Assembly: GCA_021927905.1 (NCBI GenBank)
Contig: BLLK01000020.1
Coordinates: 2,170,001 to 2,234,000, forward strand
From: Chaetoceros tenuissimus
Lineage: Eukaryota; Bacillariophyta; Thalassiosirophyceae; Chaetocerotales; Chaetocerotaceae
DNA: 64,000 nucleotides
Direction: 5' to 3'
Made by a program: the position numbers and the translations under genes. Each line of letters starts with the position of its first letter. The first letter of the stretch is position 1. Below, one piece after another: positions 13,911 to 24,387 of the stretch. Below the pieces are notes generated by a model. The model saw only the letters and a program-made list of their open reading frames with translations, was not told where the DNA came from and searched no databases.

Positions 13911-14994
13911 ATGGCACCACTAACGCCACCAACTGCTTCTGCAACAATGGCTGACCCCAAGAAAAAAGAACAGAACATTATTAAAAACTTGTCGGATCAT
14001 CACAGCACAGTGATGGAAACACTTCGAAGAAGACCTGTGCCTTCTTCAAGTATCCAAAGCAGAGGAAAGAATGATGGCCAGAGAAAGATCTCACAAAGGA
14101 AAACCAGTAATCTGGTTGAACACCATTATAACTTTGATAGCCAGAGAAACTTACTTCCAGGCTTACCGAAGCAAGACCAAGATCTAGCCCGAGATATTCA
14201 CGATTTCTTCAATCTCATCATCCTTGTGAGTAAATATTTTCAAAATTCATACCTTGCAGCATGAAATAGATGTTGACATTATATGTTCTAATATCCTTTT
14301 TCACATGTCTTCTAATATCCTTTTTCACACAAAGGTGCCCATTATAGCATTGAATGTCCTTAATTGGAACTGGGACAAGCTTTTCAAAAAGCCTATATCT
14401 AAGTTTGGAATTCCGTTTGTCGATAGCTGGACAGGTTTGTATTTCAATGAGTTCTTCTTAACGTGTATGGCATATTTTGTCATTGACCTATTATGGGTCG
14501 TTATCATTCCGCGTAGTGTTAAATCACCAATGGTCATTATAAAACATCACGTCGCAACCATATTGTATCTGCAGATTCCATATTTCGTTCCTTCGACAAG
14601 ATTTTTATTTGGAGTACTAATGTCTGTTGAAATTAATACTTGGTGTCTCATTGCCCGAAGAGTATTCAATAAACAAGGATTCCCACCATGGACTATCAAT
14701 TTGCCGTTCCTGTCAATGGTCTCAATCAGAATTAAGCTTATTTCTATATGCTTCTACATTACTTGGATCTCAATTAGATGCCTACTATACCCATATGTTT
14801 TATTGGTATTTTACAAAATGGCAACTGCAAAGGGAGGAAATTATTTGAATGAAAAAGAAAGAATGGCATTGGCAATTGGTGTCTGTCTTCACGCTGTTTT
14901 TTGTTATCTCAATGCTTGCTGGACCATTGATTTGATATATCAAAAGATTAGACAGTGGAAATCAAAGGAGAAAATTATTTCTAGTGGTTTATAG
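13911..14994 (+). CDS. TLC (TRAM/LAG1/CLN8) domain membrane protein
   Basis: Two exons, 13911-14225 and 14335-14994, encode 324 residues; the 109-nt intron runs GTGAGT...AAAG and keeps the frame. About 100 residues of hydrophilic N-terminus precede several membrane segments. The core carries KHHVATILY in a membrane segment, then VEINTWCLIARR, the His-His and Glu pattern of the TLC domain shared by ceramide synthases, TRAM and CLN8/TLCD proteins. There is no ceramide-synthase Lag1 motif with the usual histidine pair, so a TLCD-type role in membrane lipid composition is more likely than sphingolipid acylation. The ATG at 13911 was chosen as the first in frame; the one at 13947 is an alternative. 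The intron holds a duplicated branch-point-like block (separate entry). Confidence 0.8.
14286..14334 (+). repeat. Tandem duplication of a splice branch-point/pyrimidine block
   Basis: Two near-identical blocks containing TTCTAATATCCTTTTTCACA start at 14286 and 14310 (24-nt period), directly before the intron acceptor at 14334. Each has a CTAAT branch-point-like core and a pyrimidine tract. Confidence 0.85.
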
Positions 14995-15162
14995 AATCAA
15001 TCAAGTCCGAAGAAAGCCAGCATATTTGTATTTTTAAAATAGTAGTAATTGAATATTTATCAAATGTTCTAGGTCACCCATTTAGCCACTGCCATCACTT
15101 GAACTTTGGATAGACAGGGATCATTGATAAGTCAAGAAATTAGCATTTATACAGTTTTTCTA

Positions 15163-16800
15163 TTACTTTGAGCTTTGCTTTAATTTCAGAGCAAGCTTGT
15201 TATTGACCTTTTTCCATCTTTCGATCATCTCCTTCGCATTGGCAAGTTCCCTCTTTAATTCTTCGTTTTCTGCTTCAACGTTTTTGCCAGTTTCTCCCTC
15301 ACCATGCACTGTATTTGGCACAGAAGAATGTCTTACTCTCTTTTCCCCTTGTTTGTTATGATTCAGATCAAGAACTCTCTTCAAAACCGTATGATAACTG
15401 CTTTCACTTGAAGTCGCATTAGATCTAACAATATCTGTAACATAACCATCGTTGCTAGTAGAACCTGCTTGGGATTTTTCAAATCTTTGGAGTGGCTTAA
15501 CAAAATCTAAAAGTCGACTCTTGTGTTTTGAATGTGAAACATCTGATGAAAATACATTGCTTCCAGTGCTTGAATCGAGAGTGCTTCTATCAATCAAACT
15601 TATACTTGAGCATGGATAAGTTTGATTTTCGTTTCCTGAGCCACTAGCAGACCACGGATAGAGGGTTTTCACACAACATCTTGATTTAATGTCCCATACA
15701 CGGACAGATCCATCTTGTCCACCACTTATGAGTAATTCAGTATCTCCATCTTCTAGCAATTTCAAACAAGTAAGTGCTCCCTCGTGTCCTTGCAGTTCTG
15801 TAGTGTATGAATTATCGGAAGAATTCTTCATGCCCAAGATTGTTTCTTCTAGAAGAGATCCACTAAAACTAGGTCCTCTACTATCAAATCTATCTCCATC
15901 ATGTGCATTCATGACTACCTTGGCATTCTCAGTTGTCGTTGCAATTGTGTACGCATCAATATCTATACAGTAGATAGTTCCTTCAGAAGAACCAAGATAT
16001 AGTCTACGCCCACACGAGTCTGCTGTTACAACATTGATAGCTGAAGGCATTGATATTTTTGCCAACGTCCTTCCGCTGAATAACTCAATCATTACAACGT
16101 TCCGATCTATACTTGTCGATACTGCTCTCGATGAAGGTAAAGCATGAAGAGATGTAATTGGTAATTGATGCTCAGACCAAGTCTTGATCGGGCTAATTGA
16201 AGCCACATGGTTCTTAGAATGCATAACTTTTGAACTAGTATCTTCAACGATATCCATCATACTCCATGTATTTATTATACCATCTGCTCCGCCTGTGACA
16301 AGAAAAGAGCCGCAATCTGAAAACACCATATCTTGAATTGGTCTGTAGTGGGCTGCCCAACATTTCAAAAGTTCTCCATCTTGGAATGTTGACCAACAAT
16401 AACATTTTCCAGATTTTGAAGCTCCAATTATATAATTTCCACAAGGACTAACAAGGAATCCACCTTCCATTGATTCTGGTAAACGACATTTCCATGCAGG
16501 TGAAGCAGTTGTACCTTGTATTATGAGATGTGCATTCATATCATCAATACTTTTCCCACAAGAAGCAATAAACATATTACTCGCAGAGCTGCTCTTTGGC
16601 AGTGGAATTTGTGCAAAAGAATAAATTCCAATACCACTACCACTTTTCAACGCTGCTGAACCTCCTTTTCCTGAAAGAATAGCCCCTGTTACTGGATCTA
16701 GAATTTGGGCTGCATCAGCATCTTGAGACGACCCAAACGCAGATGGGACTTTGCTGGTTGTAACTATGCAAACTTGATCGGTTTCTTTCCTCGCGTTCAT
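15163..16800 (-). CDS. WD40-repeat protein, WDR18/Ipi3-like ribosome biogenesis factor
   Basis: A single exon of 545 residues. WD40 repeats are visible, for example VFSDCGSFLVTGGADGIINTW (about 155-175) and a GQDGSVRVWD blade (about 365-375). The spacing, with HYRPIQDMVFS before the third blade, and a C-terminal coiled coil (about 505-545, ending NKLALKLKQSSK) match WDR18/Ipi3. That protein is part of the Rix1 (PELP1-WDR18-TEX10) complex, which works in 60S pre-ribosome maturation. A Ser-rich linker of about 100 residues separates propeller and coil. The assignment rests on overall architecture and a few blade sequences; another WD40 family remains possible. It ends 168 nt from the convergent TLC gene. 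Confidence 0.7.
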   Translation of the reverse strand: MNARKETDQVCIVTTSKVPSAFGSSQDADAAQILDPVTGAILSGKGGSAALKSGSGIGIYSFAQIPLPKSSSASNMFIASCGKSIDDMNAHLIIQGTTASPAWKCRLPESMEGGFLVSPCGNYIIGASKSGKCYCWSTFQDGELLKCWAAHYRPIQDMVFSDCGSFLVTGGADGIINTWSMMDIVEDTSSKVMHSKNHVASISPIKTWSEHQLPITSLHALPSSRAVSTSIDRNVVMIELFSGRTLAKISMPSAINVVTADSCGRRLYLGSSEGTIYCIDIDAYTIATTTENAKVVMNAHDGDRFDSRGPSFSGSLLEETILGMKNSSDNSYTTELQGHEGALTCLKLLEDGDTELLISGGQDGSVRVWDIKSRCCVKTLYPWSASGSGNENQTYPCSSISLIDRSTLDSSTGSNVFSSDVSHSKHKSRLLDFVKPLQRFEKSQAGSTSNDGYVTDIVRSNATSSESSYHTVLKRVLDLNHNKQGEKRVRHSSVPNTVHGEGETGKNVEAENEELKRELANAKEMIERWKKVNNKLALKLKQSSK

Positions 16801-17322
16801 TTCCTCTTTCTTTCTATGTGTGGCGTGTTCGATGTACTAATACTTGTTCAAACTAATTGTTACTTTACTCTAATAATGTTGAGAAATGTGTTGATTATTT
16901 TGCAATTTTGATGGTGTAGAACACATTTGAAGAAATGGCGCGAAGGGGGCCCATTTATCTCATTCTTCTTTACTGTAAAACCCGGAGGATGAATCTATCT
17001 CTGTAAGTAGGTAAAAGTCATAGATACTAGATTCTCGGACATTCACATTCATTTGACATTTGACTCATTCAAATTGAGAAGGCATTGAGAACAGGCAAAA
17101 ACACACAACAACAGACTTAACTTAAACTTCACGTTTAGCCTTCTCTCCAGTTCTCAGTTTTGTTTCAGTTCAAGGTTAATGGTTAACATTGTCAACAACA
17201 ATAAGCTAAGAGAGAAAATACGACCCGACAATAAACTAAATCACAAACCTTCCTTCTGAAATAGAGTGTGAGGTTTAGAATCATAACTTGACTGTTGTTT
17301 AGACGAAAGGAAATTCAGCAAT
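16801..17322. promoter_or_regulatory. Divergent promoter region, WDR18-like and cyclase-like genes
   Basis: 522 nt between divergent start codons. It is AT-rich with scattered A/C-rich runs near 17095-17130. I see no coding potential, repeat or recognisable operator. Confidence 0.45.
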
Positions 17323-20300
17323 ATGAGTTTTGAAGAAGATGATATTTCATTCATGAAAGGGCAAGATGAAAAATCTATTTCCAGCGATAGCGATATCAGC
17401 GTAGAGGATTTCAAAGATGAGACCCAATCTAAACCCAGAAAAACAGCACTCTCAGCTCCGCTGATTTCTAGTGGCGATAACAACGTCGACTCTGAAGATA
17501 AACCAGACACAAACAAAGGACTATCTGGCACAAATGGACTCACTGGTAAATTCAGTGGTAAACCCAAAGCTCCATCTGCAGCTGGAGCGGTAAACATAGC
17601 GGAGCTTCGTCAGAAACTAGGCAACGCAAGAGTGCAGAAACACCCTGCTCGATCAAAAAGAGAGCTACGCAAAAATATATTGGAACCGGTAAAAAATGTT
17701 TTCCCTATCCAATCCAATACTTCTGATGACTTCACAGGCAAGCCAACTGCCAACGTGAAAAATAGTAGTAGAAGTTCGTCTCCTAAATTAGAATTTCTGG
17801 AAGATAGCATTGAATCGTTATCATCGAAGAATGCAACCTATATGGTCAGTCAAAATGAAAATGTAAAACAGACAGGACGGTCGAGATCGCGACCAAACGC
17901 TGCCTCTCATGATAGAGAGTACTACTCCCTCGAATACTCGGCAGCAAACAGTGACGTTACAGATGCCATGAAGGCTGCATCAGAGGTCATGCAGTATCGA
18001 TATGGCGTTCCACCACCAACAACACAAAACAATAGAGTGAATGTCGGTGACAATGTGCTTGTGAACCTCGCTTTTCTTGACAACATTGCTTTTCAAGACG
18101 GGACTTCTCACATCTCTCGTTCAAAAGCAACATCTGCACCTGTCAATAAATTCGGTTATCCTAGAGGAGGGGGAACGACAGCGGAAGAAAAATTAGGTTC
18201 ATGGGAGTATGTTTTAGCAAAAGTCATCAAGGTTCATTTCGATGAAGCTGATCGGTATTATTCAGTTTTAAGATACGACACAAATACTATGCAAAGAGCT
18301 GACAGAGGTATGTATCTACGTACACTTAGAAAAGATTGCTTAAATTTTTCAACTCGCAAATCTAATCTTTCTTGAATTTCAAAGCATGGATATCTTCCAT
18401 TGAACCAAATAGTGACGGAGAGAAAGCTGCAATGGATGCAGCTAATAGAAAGACCGTAGAGTTGATTCCAGAGGAACAAGACCGAAGACCGAATTGGTTC
18501 AAAAATTCTTGCGCTTCATTCACAGCGAAAAGATTAGTAGATTTTGTTCATATTATCGGTCAATTTCTAAAGAAACAGGCCTCTATGATCACCTCAGGAA
18601 AGCCTCCATACAGCATCCAAATCAACTTCACAACTGTAAATTTTTTGGTTCTTTGCTCCACCCTCCTCGCATTCCTTGAACCAATTAAACTTTCCTTCAT
18701 CCCTTTCAAGGCTGATAAGTCTATTCGTGTTATTATTTTGTAAGTGCTTTCATCAAATTTCAACCAATGTTTTATTGATTATATGAAAATGACTAATACT
18801 GTTATGCTATACAGCGTTGCTTGGATTGTACTACTGCTTGAATTGATCTTTGAAGTAAGCATACGCCCCAAAAATTTCAGACAATTGTTGGAAAAGGAAG
18901 AAGCATACAGTCCTAGGACAGTTCGTCATATCAATCGGTTCCATTTGGCTTTTGAATTTATTGCGCTTCTCTCTGCAATCCCAGACTTCCTTCCACTATT
19001 TGTTCATGAAAGAATTACTACTCTCAGCTTCACCCAGGCAGCAATTGCAGCTTCACAAGGTGCATCTACTGGGGAATTTATTTTTGGTCATTTGTATTTC
19101 TTGCTCCTACATCTGAGACTATTTGGCTTGATCCGTCATAAACGCAATCACTGGATCCAGCCGCATGTTGACGAAATATTAGATGATTCAAAAGAATCAA
19201 GTGAAAAAGATGTAAGTAGACCTGACTTTTATGAAACATACTCATTCTGTGTCGAATTTCTTAACCTTTTCAATGTCTCAACAGAAGAAGAATGGTAATA
19301 TACATACGAAAGACAACGACTCAACATTACGAAGAGCGGATACAATAAGCACTGCGCTTCTCCTCGTAAATTCCCAACGCGCAATGATGCTACTGTAAGT
19401 AAAGATTTTTGAAGATGCTTCTTTCTGCTTGAAGCAAATGATTGTCTCACTTCTATTCTTCTCTCTGTAGACTCTTAATTACCGGGATTGTACCATTGTT
19501 ATCATCTGCTTCCAATGGAGGACGAAATAAAGCCATATACAAAATGACAGATTATCTTCACAATTTGAATAAGAATACTCCTGTTAATCCTAACACCACT
19601 GAGTGCATCATTTACGAAAGTGGGGTCGACGCCTGGTTCAAATCTCAAAAAATATATTCTCAAATACCATCTGAGAACACGTTGGACACAAGTAATAGTG
19701 ATAGTCGGGTTGTTTGGGTTTCCATGTCTCCTATGCGTTGCAAGTATAACAACACTTTAGTTTATAGCCCCCCTACCCAATGTGTTCCACCTGACCTTTG
19801 TGAAAACCTATCAGATCTTGACTTATTTGGCCTGGAAAAACTTCTTCAAGCCAGAGTTGGAAGTGTTACCGAGGTCAGTAGAGGTGAAGAAGAGACAGTC
19901 CAAACAGTTGTCCGCTACAACTTATCAGACTCAGTGAAACGAACAGCTTTCAATTTCTTTTTGCTGCAAACTTCCTTACTCATTCTTCTCATTGTGAGTC
20001 TTGGCTTTTTACGCCGTGATGCAAATAGATATGTTATTGCACCACTTCGTAAAATGCTGAAAATTATCCTACGCTACGCTGAAAATCCTCTTGTCGGTGC
20101 TCCTTCTGAAACGAAACCCAATTCAGAAACTGAGCTTAATATCGATGACTTATTTGCAAGTGACGAGAATGATATAGCTGACGCTACAAGTGGAAAATCG
20201 AAGCTTGGTTCATATGAAACTGAACAGCTGATAACCGCAGTTACCAAAATTACAGATCTTCTGAGAAAGTGCTGGGGTGTAGCAGGAGCAGGAATCATCT

Positions 20301-21532
20301 CATCAAATCTAGCAAGAAATGTCGACGGAAAAAACACTGTAGTCTTTAATCCAACGGTTCCAGGAAAGAAAGTATATGCTATATTTGGTTTCGCAGGAAT
20401 CAATGACTTCAGTCATCTACTACGCAATCTTGATCGCGATGTCATGGAACTTATCAATGATGTTGCCAAGGTTGTCCATAATGAAGTATATCGTTGGGGT
20501 TTGGGATCAAGCGGACAATGTAACAAGAATCTCGGAGCTAATTTCTTGATGGTGTACCGCATCGGAGACGTTGACGAAGTAAAGGAGAAACAGGCAAGAG
20601 CCACCAATGTATTTTTCGAGAACGAGGGTCCAAGTACAGCACCTAAAACTTCTCAAAAAAATGACGACGAAGTTGATTTTAACCTTGCCTCAATTCCAGG
20701 GATCGCGCCTTTTGCTGATAGAGCTTTGTTAGGTCTACTAAAGTCCTTTGCTGGAATACATAGAGAGGAAAAAATCCGAAAATGGGAGAGTGACCCAAGA
20801 CTCAGTGCTTTCGTTTCTGCATTCTCGGTTGAGATGAGTTTTGGAATGGATGCTGGTTGGGCTGTTGAGGGAGCAGTTGGGAGTAGTTACAAAATTGATG
20901 CTACTTACTTGTCTCCTAATGTGAACATGGCATCTAGAATGATGTGTGCCTGTAAGCAATACAAACTTACTATCTTGATGAGCTATGCAGTATATGAAAT
21001 GCTTAGTCCGCAAGCCAAAGGCGTTACGCGTCATGTGGATACTGTTTATGTGAAAGGAAGTACCAAGAAACAACCTATTTATACTTTCGATGCAAGGCAT
21101 AAAGGAGTCGATTTCTTTCTAAATAAAAGATCAGATGCTCAAGCTGACAAAGAGGCTGATAGCTATTCACCAACAATATGGGAGAAAGATCAAGATCTTA
21201 GTGAAATGCAAAGTCATATTACAAAAGCTTTCAAGAAGAAATTTGCCCACGGCTTGGAGCTTTACTTGAAAGGAAATTTCAAACTTGCTCTCGGCGTGTT
21301 GAAAGAGGCTAATAACATTTTAATCAAAGATGTTGTGGAAGATGGTCGAATTGACGACCTTAATAGGATAGGCAACAAATTACTTGACGATGAGTCCAAT
21401 GACGAAGAAGTAATCAACATGCGCAAAGAAATTGGAGATGGTCCATGTCAGACACTGATCGCATACATTGAAAAAGAGCAGTGCAAACCTCCAAAAGAAT
21501 GGAAGGGAGTCCGTCAACTTACTGATAAGTAA
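17323..21532 (+). CDS. Receptor-type class III nucleotide cyclase homologue, probably catalytically dead
   Basis: Exons 17323-18307, 18385-18739, 18815-19211, 19285-19394 and 19471-21532 give 1302 residues. Order: a disordered Ser/Lys-rich region (1-330); a membrane block resembling a four-helix voltage-sensor module (about 405-560) with few S4 arginines; a transmembrane helix, a loop with Cys residues and another helix (about 775-795); a HAMP-like VIAPLRKMLKIIL segment; and a class III cyclase domain (about 915-1120). This order matches cyclases of ciliates and oomycetes. The two metal-binding aspartates are missing: the FGFCDIRNF motif reads FGFAGINDF (Gly at about 925) and NKNIGDAF reads NKNLGANF (Ala at about 972). 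The base- and ribose-binding region YKIDATYLSPNVNMASRM is kept. It is probably a signalling pseudoenzyme or a heterodimer partner. Confidence 0.82.
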
Positions 21533-21614
21533 TAATAGTATTAATTCTGAAAAATTATTTTCTGTTTACTATACATATAAGGTATTTCATTCCACCAAGT
21601 ATGCAAAGGGAAAT

Positions 21615-23719
21615 CTACAAATGAGTATCCTTTGAATGATCAGCCTTCACAAGTGGATCATCCTCAACGTCAACGTCTTCCTTTTCAAAAATGTTGATGC
21701 CTTCCCACAAGTCTTTGCTCTTGTGCATAAGACGGCGAGATGCAACATTGAGCTTTTGGAATTTTACTGTCGCACCATTATTTTCAAAACGCTCATGGAG
21801 ACGTTTGACTGCCATCATTCCTGACCAATCATGGATATCTGCTCTGTCAAAAAGAACTGTAACATTCTTCGGTTCTTTTCTTGCATCGGGGAATAAATCC
21901 ATGAGCGGCTTGATGGATCCAAAGAAAATTGGACCACCAACGGAATAAACTACACTTTCTCCATCTGAGCTTACAGCACGAGAAAAAGTGAGTTTGGTAC
22001 CTGCATCCCAAGCAAAAACGATGCAAGAGACAAGAATTCCAACACCAACAGCAATCGCTAGATCCAAAATAAGCGTGACAGTAACAACAATCAACATGAT
22101 GAAAACATCGGCTCTCTTGACCTTGGTTTCCATTCCAAATTTTTCTCTATAAGTCATTGGAAGCATTGATCCCAATACTACGCCAGCACTCTCCCACTCA
22201 ATAGTGAAATATGTGACAACAAACATAACTCCAGCCAATCCTGCAACAGGGATAAGGTTAATTAATGGGTATGCTACAAGGATGATGAGCAACATGAAAA
22301 ATGCTGCACATGTTGAAGAAAGTCTCTGTTTAATGTTCAAAAGGAATTGCAGTAATTAGTATAATTGTAGGTGCTGATTGAGGCATATGGAACATCTTTA
22401 CTTACGGTAGATCCTCCACTATGGATGTTCATCATTGACTGACCGATGGTGGTACATCCTCCCATACCACTAAAAAATCATATTAGATAAATGTATGGAA
22501 AAATATCAAAGACTGCTCAAGATAGTTACACTCACCCGAAGATACCACACAAGAGATTACCCAATCCTTGCCCAAATGCCTCACGACTTCCATTTCCTTT
22601 ATTATTAAGCATTTCATCAATAATCTCCAAAGTCAAGAGCGACTCGAGAAGACCAATTGCAGCAACAGTGATTGAAGTTGGAAAAATGACTCCCAAAGTC
22701 TTCCCGTTCAGCGGTGGCATAATGTCAGAATATCTGCCATCAGCCCAAATCGGAATAGGAAAATCTCCTCTCACATCTTGAAGATCCTTCACAGTGTTTG
22801 TGTAAAAGCCTCCAGGAATTTGACGAACAAATGCCCATTCCAAAATAGTGGTTACAATGATAGCAGCAAGGGATGCTGGAATAGCATTGGTGAGTTTAGG
22901 AAAGTATGCGTAGGTAAGAAGTGCCACGATGATATGAAAACACATCCAGGCGACCATGGTACCATCAACCCATTCCCAACCGTTTGTAAAAGGCGCAAAA
23001 GCACCTCCAATTTCCAACAAATTTCTACCATCAATAATTTCTTCTGGCTCTGGCCTAATCTTGAAGATATTGAATTGCGCAACTCCAATCACCACTCCTA
23101 GACCATTACAGAATCCAACCATTACAGGGTGAGGGATCATACGAACCAATACCCCTAATTTCAAGAAACCAAAGATCATTTGTATGATTCCAGCCAACAT
23201 GATTGCATAAAACATATAACCTACACCATAGTCCGCGACAAGTTTTGGAAGCACAACTGCTACTGCTCCAGTTGCTCCTGCAACCATACCAGGACGTCCT
23301 CCTCCAAGACTTGTACAAATTCCCATAATCCAAGCCGACTGCAGTCCAATAATTGGATCAACTCCTGCAACGAAAGAGAATGACACAGCTTCAGGCACCT
23401 GAGCCAGAGCTACAGTGATTCCAGATAGAATCTGAGATTTGTTGAGAAGAAGCCATTGCCAAGTAAGTGTGAAGAAGGATACAACACCAGTAGTGAGTTT
23501 CCAGCAAGTGACATCTCCTACTGGTAGTGGATAGCCATTGGGATTAGCCTCTTCCTCATCTTCATTCGTGTCGTCAATAACATTTTTTTCAACTGCTTCT
23601 AGTACAAGAGATTCAGCCTCTTCTTCCTTTCCAGCTTCAATATCGTTCTTGGCTACATTTGCATCATTTGACACAAGTGCGCTTGTAGTCTCTTCATTTT
23701 CGTTTCCTTGAGGACTCAT
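21615..23719 (-). CDS. SLC26/SulP family anion transporter with STAS domain
   Basis: Exons 23719-22536, 22469-22406 and 22325-21615 give 652 residues. An acidic cytosolic N-terminus (1-65) precedes the SulP membrane core, with the family signature QVPEAVSFSFVAGVDPIIGL near 108-127 and an FGGMGGCTTIGQSM segment reconstructed across the first intron. The C-terminal STAS domain (about 530-620) includes VTVLFDRADIHDWSGMMAVK. Relatives carry sulfate, bicarbonate, chloride or other anions. Bacterial members include BicA and DauA, and the sequence looks closer to those than to animal prestins, but the substrate cannot be read from sequence. In a diatom, bicarbonate or sulfate uptake is plausible. 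It ends 82 nt from the convergent cyclase-like gene. Confidence 0.88.
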
Positions 23720-24387
23720 GTTTCTGATTATACTTCTTTCTCCCTATTTTTTGTCACTTTTTTGTAGACTAGCTCGAGGGTTGAAAAATGAGGAATGTGT
23801 CCTGAGATATGAATGGTTCACGGATTCTAAACCCAAATTTATTTCCGCACAAACTATCTATTTCGATCTTAGTACACTATTCTTTGGCAAGGAGGTATTG
23901 GACAACCAACTTTCAATATGACGAAGTATGTTACCGAAAAAGGCGTAGTATGTGTATGCGTGGCTGTCTGTTTCACTCTTGTTGTCCAGCCCTTTTTTCT
24001 CTTCTTCTTTTCTCCTCAATTTCTGTGCATAAACTGATCAAACCGTTGAATATCATAATTCAATGACACCTGTCAAAGTGTCTTTACTTCCCTAAAAAAG
24101 CTCTTAATCCCAGAACCATACGATTTGAATTGCAAGGTTTTCATAATATGAGTAAAAATCTATAAAAATACCAAGAGTACATGCTGTAACTTTTGTAAAT
24201 GGTTTTATACGTACTTTAATTTAACTATTTTTTCTTTTTCCTTTGATGCAATGATTCAAATTATATCAAGGTCTTTTTGCTACAATTGCATCTATCGTCA
24301 CCCACAAAACACATAAATATGCATGATGGCTCTCTTTCTAGAGGCTCGAATCAGTTTATCTTTTTATGACTCCCAAACTATACAGAT
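23720..24387. other. Intergenic stretch, no gene seen
   Basis: 668 nt between two minus-strand genes: the promoter side of the SLC26 gene and the 3' flank of the Patched-like gene. AT-rich. The small open frames near 23720-24066 have no recognisable content. Confidence 0.55.
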
